From assembly GCA_934512105.1 (NCBI GenBank), contig CAKSWQ010000013.1, forward strand, positions 1 through 48,570: a stretch of DNA of 48,570 bases. The letters run 5' to 3'. Positions 15,524-26,426 of this stretch are shown piece after piece (positions within the stretch are counted from its first letter, which is position 1; every line of letters starts with the position of its first letter). This stretch comes from an uncultured Faecalibacterium sp. (GTDB taxonomy: Bacteria; Bacillota; Clostridia; Oscillospirales; Ruminococcaceae). Both the position numbers and the translations under genes were made by a program. Under the pieces are notes generated by a model. The model saw only the letters and a list, made by a program, of their open reading frames with translations, did no database searches and had not been told where the DNA came from.

Positions 15524-16459
15524 TCAGGTGCGGCTGCCGTAGAACTCGCACAGCATACTGTCGGCGGGCAGCAGCTCCAGCGGCAGCGGGTCCACCTGCT
15601 CAAAGCGGCGGGCGGTCTCGTCCCACAGCTCGGCGTTGTGGCCTTCCAGCGTGAACTGACGGCGCACCTCGCCCAGCAGCCGGGAGATCAGTCCCAGCTC
15701 GTAGGTAAAGGAGGTGTCCAGCAAAAAGTCTGCGGTGGTCTTGAAGCCCTTGATATACCGCGTTTCGCCGTCCAGCACCTTGTCCCACATGGAAAGGGTC
15801 TTGGCAGGGCTGCGGCCGCGGGCTGCGGCATCCCGCAGAGTGCGGCGGCACAGGCGGATGTCCTGCGTATTGATGACCCGGCGGCCATCAATGCAGTACT
15901 CCTCCCGCAGACCGGCGTAGATGCGGTAGATCTGGTCGTCCGGCACAAGGCCGGTCAGCTCCGGGTTGAGGGCATGGATGCCCTCCACGATGCACACACC
16001 GCCTTGCAGGTCGATGGGCTCCACCGCGGCAGCACGCTGCTCGGTGGCAAAATCGTAGATGGGCAGCTCGGTCTTGCCGGTCTCGCTGAGCTGGCGCAGG
16101 CACTGCTTGATGAGGGGCAGATCCAGCGTTTCAAGGTTTTCGTAGTCCAGTGTGCCGTCCGGCATTTTGGGGTAGTAGGCAGCACCTTTAAAAAAGTTGT
16201 CCAGACTGACCACCTGTGCCGGGGTGCCCTGCTGCACCAGAGCCTTTGCCAGACAGTGGGCGCTGGTGGTCTTGCCGCTGGCCGAAGGGCCGGTCAGCAT
16301 AACGATCTTTGCCCCGGAGCCGCGCACCTTCTGGGCGGCATACTGCACCCGCCGGGCGTAGCTGTTCTCGCTCAGCTGTGCCAGCGCCTGCGGGCTGCGG
16401 GCTGCTACATTATAAAGGTCTACTTCAACCAGTCGTTTCGGTACCCAGATCGTGATCAT
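15524..16459 (-). CDS. Uridine kinase-like nucleoside kinase
   Basis: The start at 16459 (MITIWVPKRLVEVDL) overlaps the end of hemZ by 35 bases and has GGAG about 12 bases upstream. The 311-residue protein has Walker A GPSASGKTT (57-65) in a P-loop kinase domain. The SLDNFFKG motif, VCIVEGIHALNPEL (Walker B-like) and the lid region with RRTLRDAAARGRSP are typical of the uridine kinase/phosphoribulokinase superfamily. Clostridial relatives often have an N-terminal TGS domain, which is absent here. It probably phosphorylates uridine or another nucleoside; substrate unproven. It is the last gene of the long operon that begins at ispDF. Confidence 0.85.
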   Translation of the reverse strand: MITIWVPKRLVEVDLYNVAARSPQALAQLSENSYARRVQYAAQKVRGSGAKIVMLTGPSASGKTTSAHCLAKALVQQGTPAQVVSLDNFFKGAAYYPKMPDGTLDYENLETLDLPLIKQCLRQLSETGKTELPIYDFATEQRAAAVEPIDLQGGVCIVEGIHALNPELTGLVPDDQIYRIYAGLREEYCIDGRRVINTQDIRLCRRTLRDAAARGRSPAKTLSMWDKVLDGETRYIKGFKTTADFLLDTSFTYELGLISRLLGEVRRQFTLEGHNAELWDETARRFEQVDPLPLELLPADSMLCEFYGSRT

Positions 16460-17894
16460 AAAACTCAGCCACTCCTTTTTTCCGTTCCAGTACCTCCGCA
16501 AAGCGCTGGATATACTCGTTCGGATACTTAAAATTGAAGATGCGCTGCATCCGTTTGCCCCCATCGGCTACCAGTTTGGTGCTGCCGCCTGCACCCGCCG
16601 AAAGGATGGTCTGGACTTCCTCCATGATATAGATATTATAGTAACCCTCGTGGCCCGGCTTGCACCAGCCCACGTTTTCCAGATTTTGCAGCGTATTCTT
16701 CTGCCGGTAGAGGTAATAGGGGCGGTAGCCCGCCTCCGCCAGCAGATGGCATTTTTCCAGCATGGCGGCTACGTCTGCGTAGTCGTTCTCCTTCTGATCC
16801 TCGATGACGATGCGGGACGCCCGCTTGAGGGTAAGGGTGTGGACAGTGATATTCTCCGGCTGCAAGGCGATGGCCTGCCGCAGGCTGTGCTCAAAGCCCT
16901 CCACCGTATCCCCGGGCAGCCCGGCGATGAGGTCCATGTTGATGTCCTCGTGTCCGGCGCAGCGGGCATCGGCGTAGCAATCCAGAATATCCTGTGCCGA
17001 GTGCTTGCGGCCGATATTGGCCAGCACCGTGTCCGAGAAAGTCTGCGGGTTGATGGAGATGCGGGTAGCGCCGTATTCCTTGATGACCGCCAGCTTTTCG
17101 GCATCGGTGCAGTCCGGGCGGCCTGCCTCCACGGTATATTCTACGACCTTGCTCAGGTCAAAATTCTCCCGCACGGTGCCCATGAGCTGCCGCAGCTGGG
17201 CTGCGGAAAGGCTGGTGGGGGTGCCGCCGCCGATGTAGATGCTGCACAAGGTCAGCCCCGCCCGCTCTGCCTGCACCCGGATCTCCGCTACTTCTTTGCA
17301 CAGGCAGTCCACATAGGGCTGCACCAGCTTGCGGTCACGGTCCAGATTGCAGCTGACAAAGCTGCAATAGCTGCACCGGGAGGGGCAGAACGGGATGCCG
17401 ATATACAGGCTGTACGTCTTGGGCGCGCTGCCCAGCCGCAGGATCGGCTCCTGCAGGTCGGCAATTTCCTTCGCCATTTCGTATTTTTGCTCCGAGCAGT
17501 CGAACCGCTGCAAAAAGAAGCGGTCGATCTGCTCTGCGCTCCACCCGGCGGCGCGCTTATCGTGGATCAGCCGCACCGGGCGCACACCGGTCATTTTGCC
17601 CCAAGGCGGGCGGATGCCCGTCCACTGGCGCAGCAGGTCGTAGGTCAGGCTGGCAAGGGCAAACTCCGGGGTTTCGCCGCCCTGCTCCACCGGCAGCGGC
17701 AGCGGGGCTTCCAGCGTTTTGCTCTTTTCCCCCTGCCGCACCAGCACCCGCAGACCGGTATCGCTCTTTTCTGCCCACAGACAGTCCTCGGCAGGCTCCG
17801 GCGGGGTCAGGGTCAAAGGTGCCATGGGGTAAAACAGGCGGGCAAGGTGCTCCACCTCGTACCCGGAGGGCAGCCCTGTGATATAGATCTTCAT
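16425..17894 (-). CDS. hemZ: Coproporphyrinogen dehydrogenase HemZ-type radical SAM protein
   Basis: The 489-residue length and layout match HemZ proteins: an extra N-terminal domain of about 160 residues, then a radical SAM core. C170, C174 and C177 of FCPSRCSYCSF should hold the 4Fe-4S cluster, and GGGTPTSLS follows in the SAM-binding part. HemN/HemZ-class enzymes decarboxylate coproporphyrinogen III without oxygen. No other heme genes are in the window, so heme synthesis, heme handling or another radical SAM role remain open. The gene lies 12 bases after the MBL gene and overlaps the nucleoside kinase gene. Confidence 0.85.
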   Translation of the reverse strand: MKIYITGLPSGYEVEHLARLFYPMAPLTLTPPEPAEDCLWAEKSDTGLRVLVRQGEKSKTLEAPLPLPVEQGGETPEFALASLTYDLLRQWTGIRPPWGKMTGVRPVRLIHDKRAAGWSAEQIDRFFLQRFDCSEQKYEMAKEIADLQEPILRLGSAPKTYSLYIGIPFCPSRCSYCSFVSCNLDRDRKLVQPYVDCLCKEVAEIRVQAERAGLTLCSIYIGGGTPTSLSAAQLRQLMGTVRENFDLSKVVEYTVEAGRPDCTDAEKLAVIKEYGATRISINPQTFSDTVLANIGRKHSAQDILDCYADARCAGHEDINMDLIAGLPGDTVEGFEHSLRQAIALQPENITVHTLTLKRASRIVIEDQKENDYADVAAMLEKCHLLAEAGYRPYYLYRQKNTLQNLENVGWCKPGHEGYYNIYIMEEVQTILSAGAGGSTKLVADGGKRMQRIFNFKYPNEYIQRFAEVLERKKGVAEFYDHDLGTETTG

Positions 17895-17906
17895 GTCGTT
17901 CTCTCT

Positions 17907-18524
17907 TTAAAAAATGTCGTTGCCGCCGCGCAGAGCGCTGCGGATGTAGTAGTTGTTGTCCAGCTCCGCGCCAAAGGTGGAAAATTCGCCGTGGCCGGGC
18001 AGCACCTGTGTTTCGCGGGGGATGGGCAGCTGCGCCAGCTTGCGCAGGCTGTCTGCCATCTGCGCGCTGCTGCCGCCCTCAAGGTCGGTGCGGCCGATGC
18101 TGCCGGTAAACAGCGTATCGCCGCAGAACAGATACTCGCCGCACAGCAGCACCACGCTGCCAGGGGTGTGGCCGGGGGTGTGCCACGCGGTAAAGTGCAG
18201 CTCATCCACCGCGATCTGCTCCCCTTCCGTATAGCCGCAGTCCGCAGCGGAAAGCGGGTACATCCGGTCTCCGGCAAGGTCTGCCTTTTCACAGTAAAGG
18301 GTGGCGTTCCACTCTGCTTTCAGCGCAGCCGCGCTGCCCACATGGTCGTAGTGGCCGTGGGTGCACAGGATGGTGGTAAGGGTGGCGTTGTGCTGCTTTA
18401 AAATTTCATCGTAGCTGTGCACCTCTGCCGCCGGGTCGATGACCACGGCGTGACCTGCATCGGAAATGAGCAGAAAGGTGTTGGTATACAGCGGCGGTGC
18501 CGCAGGAATGTGAAAGCCTTGCAT
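17907..18524 (-). CDS. MBL-fold metallo-hydrolase (glyoxalase II-like)
   Basis: The ATG at 18524 is used because AAGGAG stands just before it; a frame starting at 18545 overlaps dtd. The 205-residue protein has the metallo-beta-lactamase motif CTHGHYDHVG, the later metal ligands TPGHTPGS and GDTLFTGSIGRTDLEGG, and the final PGHGE. That set fits hydroxyacylglutathione hydrolase-like enzymes of Firmicutes (YqgX type), which bind two metal ions and cleave thioesters or similar bonds. Start and dtd stop are two bases apart, indicating coupled expression. Confidence 0.85.
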   Translation of the reverse strand: MQGFHIPAAPPLYTNTFLLISDAGHAVVIDPAAEVHSYDEILKQHNATLTTILCTHGHYDHVGSAAALKAEWNATLYCEKADLAGDRMYPLSAADCGYTEGEQIAVDELHFTAWHTPGHTPGSVVLLCGEYLFCGDTLFTGSIGRTDLEGGSSAQMADSLRKLAQLPIPRETQVLPGHGEFSTFGAELDNNYYIRSALRGGNDIF

Positions 18525-18526
18525 CG

Positions 18527-18988
18527 TTACTCCTTCTTCTTCCACTCGTCGGTGTCAATGATGATAGTGCAGGGGCCCTCGTTCACCAGCGACACCTGCA
18601 TGTGGGCACCAAACTCGCCGTGCTGCACGTCCTTGAGGCCGTGCTTCGCCATCTCGGCAAGGAACAGCTCATAGGCATCCACCGAGAGGGGCGGCTTTGC
18701 AGCCTTGATAAAGCTGGGACGGTAACCTTTTTTGGTGTCGCCGTAAAGGGTGAACTGGCTGACCACCAGCGCGGAATAGCCCAGATCCCGGGCGCTCAGG
18801 TTCAGCTTGCCCTCCGCATCCGGGAAAATGCGCAGACCCGCGCATTTATCGGCAAGTTTGGGCACGATGTCCAGCGTGTCGGTGTCCCTGACCCCCAGCA
18901 GGATCATGATGCCCGGGCCGATGGCGCGGGGCTCGCCGCCTTCCACCCGCACACTGGCGGAGGATACGGCCTGAATGACTGCTCGCAT
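18527..18988 (-). CDS. dtd: D-aminoacyl-tRNA deacylase
   Basis: Dtd removes D-amino acids (and glycine from tRNA-Ala) wrongly attached to tRNA. The 153-residue protein is full length with MRAVIQAVSSASVRVEGG at the start, the active-site motif SQFTLYGDTKKGYRPSF and the second motif NEGPCTIIID. The last usually reads NxGPVT, so Cys replaces Val next to the Gly-Pro. relA precedes it and the MBL gene follows, in the common Firmicutes order relA-dtd. The relA stop and dtd start are only a few bases apart. Confidence 0.96.
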   Translation of the reverse strand: MRAVIQAVSSASVRVEGGEPRAIGPGIMILLGVRDTDTLDIVPKLADKCAGLRIFPDAEGKLNLSARDLGYSALVVSQFTLYGDTKKGYRPSFIKAAKPPLSVDAYELFLAEMAKHGLKDVQHGEFGAHMQVSLVNEGPCTIIIDTDEWKKKE

Positions 18989-18992
18989 TGCA

Positions 18993-21335
<2,343 letters not shown>

Positions 21336-23468
21336 TTATAGTTCCTCCAGACATTTCAGGATGGGGGCATCGGCAAGGTTCTTTTTGCCTGCTGTCGGCA
21401 CCAGCTCCCAGAACTTTGCCCCGCCTTTTTCCGCTGCGGTGATCAGCCCCACCTGTTCCAGGGCGGCAACTGCCACCAGCGTTTTGCCGGTCTGCTCCTC
21501 GCCCAGCTTTGCGCACAGGGGCTGCAGGTCCTCGGCGTGCCAGCGGCGGGACTGCAATTCCCGGTACACGGCAATGATATCCGTGCGGGCGGGAGCGATC
21601 TGTTTCTTTTGTTCTTCGGTCAGGGGGGTGCCCCGGCGCAGTGCCTGCACCAGGGCAGCCTGCCGCGCCAGTTCTGCGCCCAGCCCTGCCGGGTGCAGGT
21701 CGATGATGCGGCCGGAAAGCTGCGCCCCCCGGGCGGACTCGTAGACCGAAAGGTTCAGTGCCGCGTCCACCACATCGCCCAGTGCGTAGGGCAGCTGCTC
21801 GGCGGGCATCCCGAACCAGATGGCGTACAGGCAGCTATTGCCCTGCCGCAGCCGCAGGCGGCTGTGCCGCCCCTCCGATACCGGATATACGCCGTCCACC
21901 ACGGCGCTTTGCAGCAGGAACACCGGGGTGGGGTTCTCTGCCCCGTAGGGTGCCAGCTGCTCCAGATGGCGCACGCTTTCTACGGTGATGCGGTCCAGAT
22001 GGATGGTCACGTCACAGGTAAGGGGCGGGGTGTGCAGTACCGGGCACTCCCGGGCGGCCCACTCGTTCAGGCGGCGGCGCAGCTGGGGCAGGTTTTCTTC
22101 CCGGACGGAAAGTCCCGCCGCCATGGCGTGGCCGCCGTAGCGCACCAGAAGGTCGGCGCAGGAGCCAATGCAGGCGTGCAGGTTAAAGCCCTGCACGCTG
22201 CGCCCGCTGCCCTTGCCCTCGCCGTGCTCATCAATGGTGACCACGATGACCGGGCGTCCGGTGCGTTCCACCAGCCGGGACGCCACGATGCCGATGACAC
22301 CGGGGTGCCAGTCCCGCCCCCACAGCAGGATGATGCGGTCGTCCAGCCGCTCGGGCTGCTGCTCCAATAGTTCCTCGGCGGCTTTGAAGATCTGCTGCTC
22401 GGTCTCCTGCCGGTGGGCGTTGATCTCGCCAAGCTTGTGCGCCAGTTCCTCGGCTCTGTCCGGGTCCTCGCAGAGCACCAGCTGCAAAGCGGTGACGGCG
22501 TTGTCCATGCGGCCTGCCGCGTTGATGCGGGGCGCGATGGCGTAGCTGATATTCTCGGCGGTGATGGGCTTGCCCGCAAGGCCGACTTCCTCTAAAAGTG
22601 CCCCAAAGCCGGGGCGGTCGGTCTGTTGCAGCTGCCGCAGCCCGGCCTTGACAAGGGTGCGGTTCTCCCCCACCAGCGGCATCACGTCTGCCACGGTGCC
22701 CACGGCGGCAAGGTCGCCGCAGTAATCCAGCATCTCCTCCGGCGGACAGCCGTCCAGCGCGGCGCAGAGCTTAAAGGCCACGCCTGCGCCGCACAGCCCC
22801 TTGAAGGGGCTGTGGTCGTCCTCCCGGCGGGGGTCCACCACAGCCACCGCCTTGGGCAGAGTGTCCGGCGGCAGATGGTGGTCGGTAATGATCAGGTCCA
22901 TGCCCAGCGAAGCTGCAAAGTCGGCTTCCTTCACGGCAGAGATGCCGTTGTCCACCGTCACGATGAGGGTGCAGCCCTTGTTGTGCATGGACTGGATGGC
23001 GTTTTGGGACAGGCCGTAGCCGTCCCCCTCGCGGCTGGGCAGCATACACTTGACAGTTGCGCCCATGCCCTTGAGGTGCTGGTACAGCAGGGCGGTAGCG
23101 GTCACGCCGTCCACATCGTAATCGCCGAACACGGCGATGGTCTCGCCGTTGTCGATGGCCTGCCAGATGCGCTGACAGGCGGCGTCCATATCGGTCAGCA
23201 GCGCGGGGTCGGAAAGCTCCTCCTCCCCTGCCAGTAGGGTCAGCGCTTCGGCGGGGTCGGTGATGCCCCGGGCGGCAAGGATGCCCGCCAGCAGGGCGTT
23301 TTCCTTCTGCTGTGCAGCCAGCACGGCCTTATATTTTTCGTCTGACCACGGCGCTTCGTCCATGGCCTGCTCCTCCAGCTGAGCCGCTGCCTGCTCGGCA
23401 AGGGCAGCGGTCAGCTCCCGCACAGCGGCGCGGTCCAGCGGTTTTTGTTCCCAAGCACGGTAGGTCAT
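21336..23468 (-). CDS. recJ: Single-stranded-DNA-specific exonuclease RecJ
   Basis: RecJ degrades single-stranded DNA 5' to 3' in recombination and mismatch or base-excision repair. The 710-residue protein carries the DHH-family motifs: FGDYDVDGVTATALL (D116, D118, D120), IITDHHLPP (D196-H198) and the DHHA1 motif GGHAMAAGLSV. An OB-like domain and a C-terminal extension of about 130 residues follow, as in Firmicutes RecJ. Metal-binding residues look complete. The gene overlaps the upstream xpaC-like stop by ATGA and abuts relA, so it sits in the middle of a coupled operon. Confidence 0.96.
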   Translation of the reverse strand: MTYRAWEQKPLDRAAVRELTAALAEQAAAQLEEQAMDEAPWSDEKYKAVLAAQQKENALLAGILAARGITDPAEALTLLAGEEELSDPALLTDMDAACQRIWQAIDNGETIAVFGDYDVDGVTATALLYQHLKGMGATVKCMLPSREGDGYGLSQNAIQSMHNKGCTLIVTVDNGISAVKEADFAASLGMDLIITDHHLPPDTLPKAVAVVDPRREDDHSPFKGLCGAGVAFKLCAALDGCPPEEMLDYCGDLAAVGTVADVMPLVGENRTLVKAGLRQLQQTDRPGFGALLEEVGLAGKPITAENISYAIAPRINAAGRMDNAVTALQLVLCEDPDRAEELAHKLGEINAHRQETEQQIFKAAEELLEQQPERLDDRIILLWGRDWHPGVIGIVASRLVERTGRPVIVVTIDEHGEGKGSGRSVQGFNLHACIGSCADLLVRYGGHAMAAGLSVREENLPQLRRRLNEWAARECPVLHTPPLTCDVTIHLDRITVESVRHLEQLAPYGAENPTPVFLLQSAVVDGVYPVSEGRHSRLRLRQGNSCLYAIWFGMPAEQLPYALGDVVDAALNLSVYESARGAQLSGRIIDLHPAGLGAELARQAALVQALRRGTPLTEEQKKQIAPARTDIIAVYRELQSRRWHAEDLQPLCAKLGEEQTGKTLVAVAALEQVGLITAAEKGGAKFWELVPTAGKKNLADAPILKCLEEL

Positions 23469-24799
23469 TCAAATTCCCTCCCGGTCAGGCCGTCGTTGGC
23501 CAGCATTCCCTGCAAAGCGGCGATCTCGGAAGAAATATCCATGGCTACGTCCGAAAGCAGATTGTTATACAGGTTCTCATACGCCTGATTTAAGGTATGC
23601 AGGATGCCTGCGATATCCCGGCGGATGGTCTCGGCGTTTTCTCCCTGCTGCCCCTGCACATCGTTGTAGGTGTGCAGCAGCTTGAGGGTGGTGGGGATAT
23701 AATATTCCGCAAAGCGGCGGGTCTTGGGCTGGCTTTCCGGGTGTGCCTCCAGCCAGTCGCAGATGGCGGTGGTGGTCTTATACATCGCCGCCAGCTCTTC
23801 CCGCGCCTGTGCGTCCTGCATAAGCTGCTGCTCTTTTTCCAGCACGGCAGCAAAGCGGCGGGCAGTATCGAGATTGAGCGGAGCATCGCCGGTTTCCGCC
23901 TTTTCCGGCTCCGGCTGCGGCTGCGCGGCGGCAGCAGCGGCTTCCTTGGCGGCGCGGTAGTCCTCTGCCGTCAGGTAGAGCGTTTCGGTCTCATCGTCCA
24001 GCCATGCATTCAGCCAGCCTTTGCGGATGTATTTTTGCAGCTTCTTCAGCATTTTTTTCCGGTTCTGGTGGACGAGGTCGGCCAGCATCCGAACCGAAAG
24101 ACCCTTGTGGTAGTCGGTGGTGTCCGCAAGGTCGGCGAACTGCCCCAGCTGCTTCCCGGCCTTCATCCGGGCCGCACCACAGGCCGTCATCCAGCCAAAG
24201 CCCGCCGTGGTAAGACCCAGCACGCTGCCGACGATGCCCAGCGCATTGTAGGCGGTGTTCATAACGTAGTCCGTGCCCGTCATCAGAATGCCGCCGCCCT
24301 CAGCAGTCGTCACCACAACATCGCCCAGAGCCGTCGGCGAAATAACGCCCAGCCCAATGAGGCAGCCCAGCGTTCCCAGCCCGAAGATCACGGCGAACGT
24401 GATGCCCACCGCCAGCAGGGTGCAGCCTGCGCTGTACCGTTTTTTGGCGCTGATACGGATGTTTTCCACCGGGGTCGGCTCCGGCTTTGCAAAGATCTGC
24501 CGGAACCAGCCGGGCATCCCGGCGGCATCTTCCGTGCGGAAGGGCTGCCCGGCACTGCCGCCGGCAGAATTGTCCCGTCCCCGGAAGGCTTTTGCCGCCT
24601 CCCCGATGCCGTAGTTGGCCGCATGGACGGCTGCCTTGCCCACATCCCACGCCCGGTCGCCAATGTCCATGCCCCTGCCCTCAAAGCCGTGGGCAAAGGC
24701 ATCGGTCATGGTGTCGCCAAAGGCGCGCAGCTGGTCTTCCAGCTCCTGCTGTACCTGCCGGCCTTCGTTATTTCGGTTATCGTTTTCACGATCGTACAT
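23465..24799 (-). CDS. XpaC-like membrane protein (5-bromo-4-chloroindolyl phosphate hydrolysis family)
   Basis: The 444-residue protein has a polar N-terminal region (about 1-110) and two hydrophobic segments around 125-155 and 180-210. A helical cytoplasmic domain includes an Ala-rich coiled coil near 275-300. The C-terminal block RRFAEYYIPTTLKLLHTYNDV...ISSEIAALQGMLANDGLT is typical of the XpaC family. The family was named from a phosphatase phenotype in Bacillus and its real role is unclear; TelA/tellurite-resistance partners usually found nearby in other genomes are absent here. The stop overlaps the recJ start (ATGA). Confidence 0.8.
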   Translation of the reverse strand: MYDRENDNRNNEGRQVQQELEDQLRAFGDTMTDAFAHGFEGRGMDIGDRAWDVGKAAVHAANYGIGEAAKAFRGRDNSAGGSAGQPFRTEDAAGMPGWFRQIFAKPEPTPVENIRISAKKRYSAGCTLLAVGITFAVIFGLGTLGCLIGLGVISPTALGDVVVTTAEGGGILMTGTDYVMNTAYNALGIVGSVLGLTTAGFGWMTACGAARMKAGKQLGQFADLADTTDYHKGLSVRMLADLVHQNRKKMLKKLQKYIRKGWLNAWLDDETETLYLTAEDYRAAKEAAAAAAQPQPEPEKAETGDAPLNLDTARRFAAVLEKEQQLMQDAQAREELAAMYKTTTAICDWLEAHPESQPKTRRFAEYYIPTTLKLLHTYNDVQGQQGENAETIRRDIAGILHTLNQAYENLYNNLLSDVAMDISSEIAALQGMLANDGLTGREFE

Positions 24800-24809
24800 T
24801 TAAATTTTC

Positions 24810-26405
24810 TCACCCTTCTGCCGGTGCATACCGGCTGATGATGGCGCGGGCCACCCGCAGGCCATCCACGGCGGCGCTCATAATGCCGCCCGCATATCCT
24901 GCACCCTCACCGCAGGGGTAAAGCCCTGCCAGCTGGGTGCATACAAAATCTTCTTCCCGCTTGAGCCGCACCGGGCTGCTGGTGCGGGTCTCAAGGCCGG
25001 TCAGGATGGCGTCCGGCGCGGTGTAGCCCGCGATCTTGCGCTCGTAGGCGCGCAGACCCGCCCGCAGGGTATCCGCCAGCTCCCCGGGCAGCAGTGCACC
25101 CAAGTCTGCGGCAGTCACGCCGCGGTCGTAGGTGGGCTGTACGCTGCCGATATGCAGCTGCCCGCGCCCTTCCAGAAAGCTTTGCACGTTTTCTGCCGGG
25201 GCGGCATAGGCTCCGGCGGCACGGCCGGCGGCGTAGGCCTTTGCTTCCAGCTCCCGCTGAAAGGCGATGGCGCGGCGGGGGTCGTTGGAAAAATCTGCCC
25301 CGCCCACGCTGACCACCACCGCCGCATTGGCGTTTTTGCCGCTGCGGGCGTGGTAGCTCATGCCGTTGGTCACAACGCGCTCTTCCTCACTGGCCGAAGC
25401 CACCACCTGACCGCCGGGGCACATACAGAAGGTGTACACGCACCGGTCGCCGACGTGCTGAGAGAGCTGGTATTCGCCCCGGGGCAGCGCCGGATGCCCG
25501 GCGGCCTCGTGGTACAGGCTTTTTTCGATCTCGCTTTGCAGGTGCTCGGCGCGGAAGCCCACGCTGAAGGGCTTGCATTCCAGCACAAGGCCGCTGTCCA
25601 TCAGCATACTGAAAGTATCCCGTGCCGAGTGCCCCACCGCAAACACCAGTGTCTCGCAAGCAAAGCTGCCATTGGTAGTCGTGATGCCCACCAGCCGGCC
25701 GTTTTTGCGTTCCAGCCCGGTAAGGGCGGTGTTGAAGTGCACCTCGCCGCCCAGAGCCTCGATCTCCCTGCGGATGGAGGTGATGACGCCGCGCAGCAGG
25801 TCGGTGCCCACATGGGGCTTTTGCTTCCACGCGATCTCTGCCGGGGCACCGTGCTGCAAAAACACCTCGGTGACAAAATCACACAGTTCATCCCCGATGC
25901 GGGTGGTCAGCTTGCCATCCGAGAAAGTGCCCGCGCCGCCCTCGCCGAACTGGATGTTGGCGTTGGGGTCCAGCTGACCGGTGGCGGAAAAGTGCTCCAC
26001 CGCCTGCACACGGGCATCCAGCGCAGGGCCGCGCTCCAGCACGATGGGGCGGTAGCCCTGCCGTGCCAGCAGCAGGGCGGCAAACAGCCCTGCCGGGCCC
26101 AGTCCGCACACCACAGGGCGGTGCGCAAGCGGCTGGGTACCCGCGTGCAGGGTAAAGTCTGCCCGGCGGTGCAGGGCGGCGTCCGGGCAGCGCGCCGCAA
26201 GGGCGGCCTCCTCCCCGGGCTGCTTGAGAGTGACCGCCACAGTATACACCAGCTTGGGCTGGCCGTGGCGGGCATCCACCGAAAGCTTTGCCACGCCGGT
26301 GTGCTCTACCTTGCTGCGGGGCACCCGCAGGGTGTGCAGCGCCTTTTCAAATGCCTGCGGCTCTGCGGCAGAGAGAGGCAGACGGATGTTGCGAACCAGA
26401 ATCAT
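24810..26405 (-). CDS. FAD-dependent oxidoreductase of the COG2509 type
   Basis: The 531-residue protein has an N-terminal alpha/beta domain (about 1-95), then a dinucleotide-binding motif, RPVVCGLGPAGLFAALLLARQG. The segment QFGEGGAGTFSDGKLTTRIGD and the C-terminal CGEGAGYAGGIMSAAVDG motif close the FAD site. These are hallmarks of the large uncharacterised family related to thiazole/geranylgeranyl reductase-like flavoproteins. Substrate is unknown. Start at 26405 follows AAAGGA. It sits between cdaR and the xpaC-like gene in the operon; no functional link with c-di-AMP is evident. Confidence 0.88.
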   Translation of the reverse strand: MILVRNIRLPLSAAEPQAFEKALHTLRVPRSKVEHTGVAKLSVDARHGQPKLVYTVAVTLKQPGEEAALAARCPDAALHRRADFTLHAGTQPLAHRPVVCGLGPAGLFAALLLARQGYRPIVLERGPALDARVQAVEHFSATGQLDPNANIQFGEGGAGTFSDGKLTTRIGDELCDFVTEVFLQHGAPAEIAWKQKPHVGTDLLRGVITSIRREIEALGGEVHFNTALTGLERKNGRLVGITTTNGSFACETLVFAVGHSARDTFSMLMDSGLVLECKPFSVGFRAEHLQSEIEKSLYHEAAGHPALPRGEYQLSQHVGDRCVYTFCMCPGGQVVASASEEERVVTNGMSYHARSGKNANAAVVVSVGGADFSNDPRRAIAFQRELEAKAYAAGRAAGAYAAPAENVQSFLEGRGQLHIGSVQPTYDRGVTAADLGALLPGELADTLRAGLRAYERKIAGYTAPDAILTGLETRTSSPVRLKREEDFVCTQLAGLYPCGEGAGYAGGIMSAAVDGLRVARAIISRYAPAEG

Positions 26406-26426
26406 TTGTTGTGTTTTCCTTTAAAT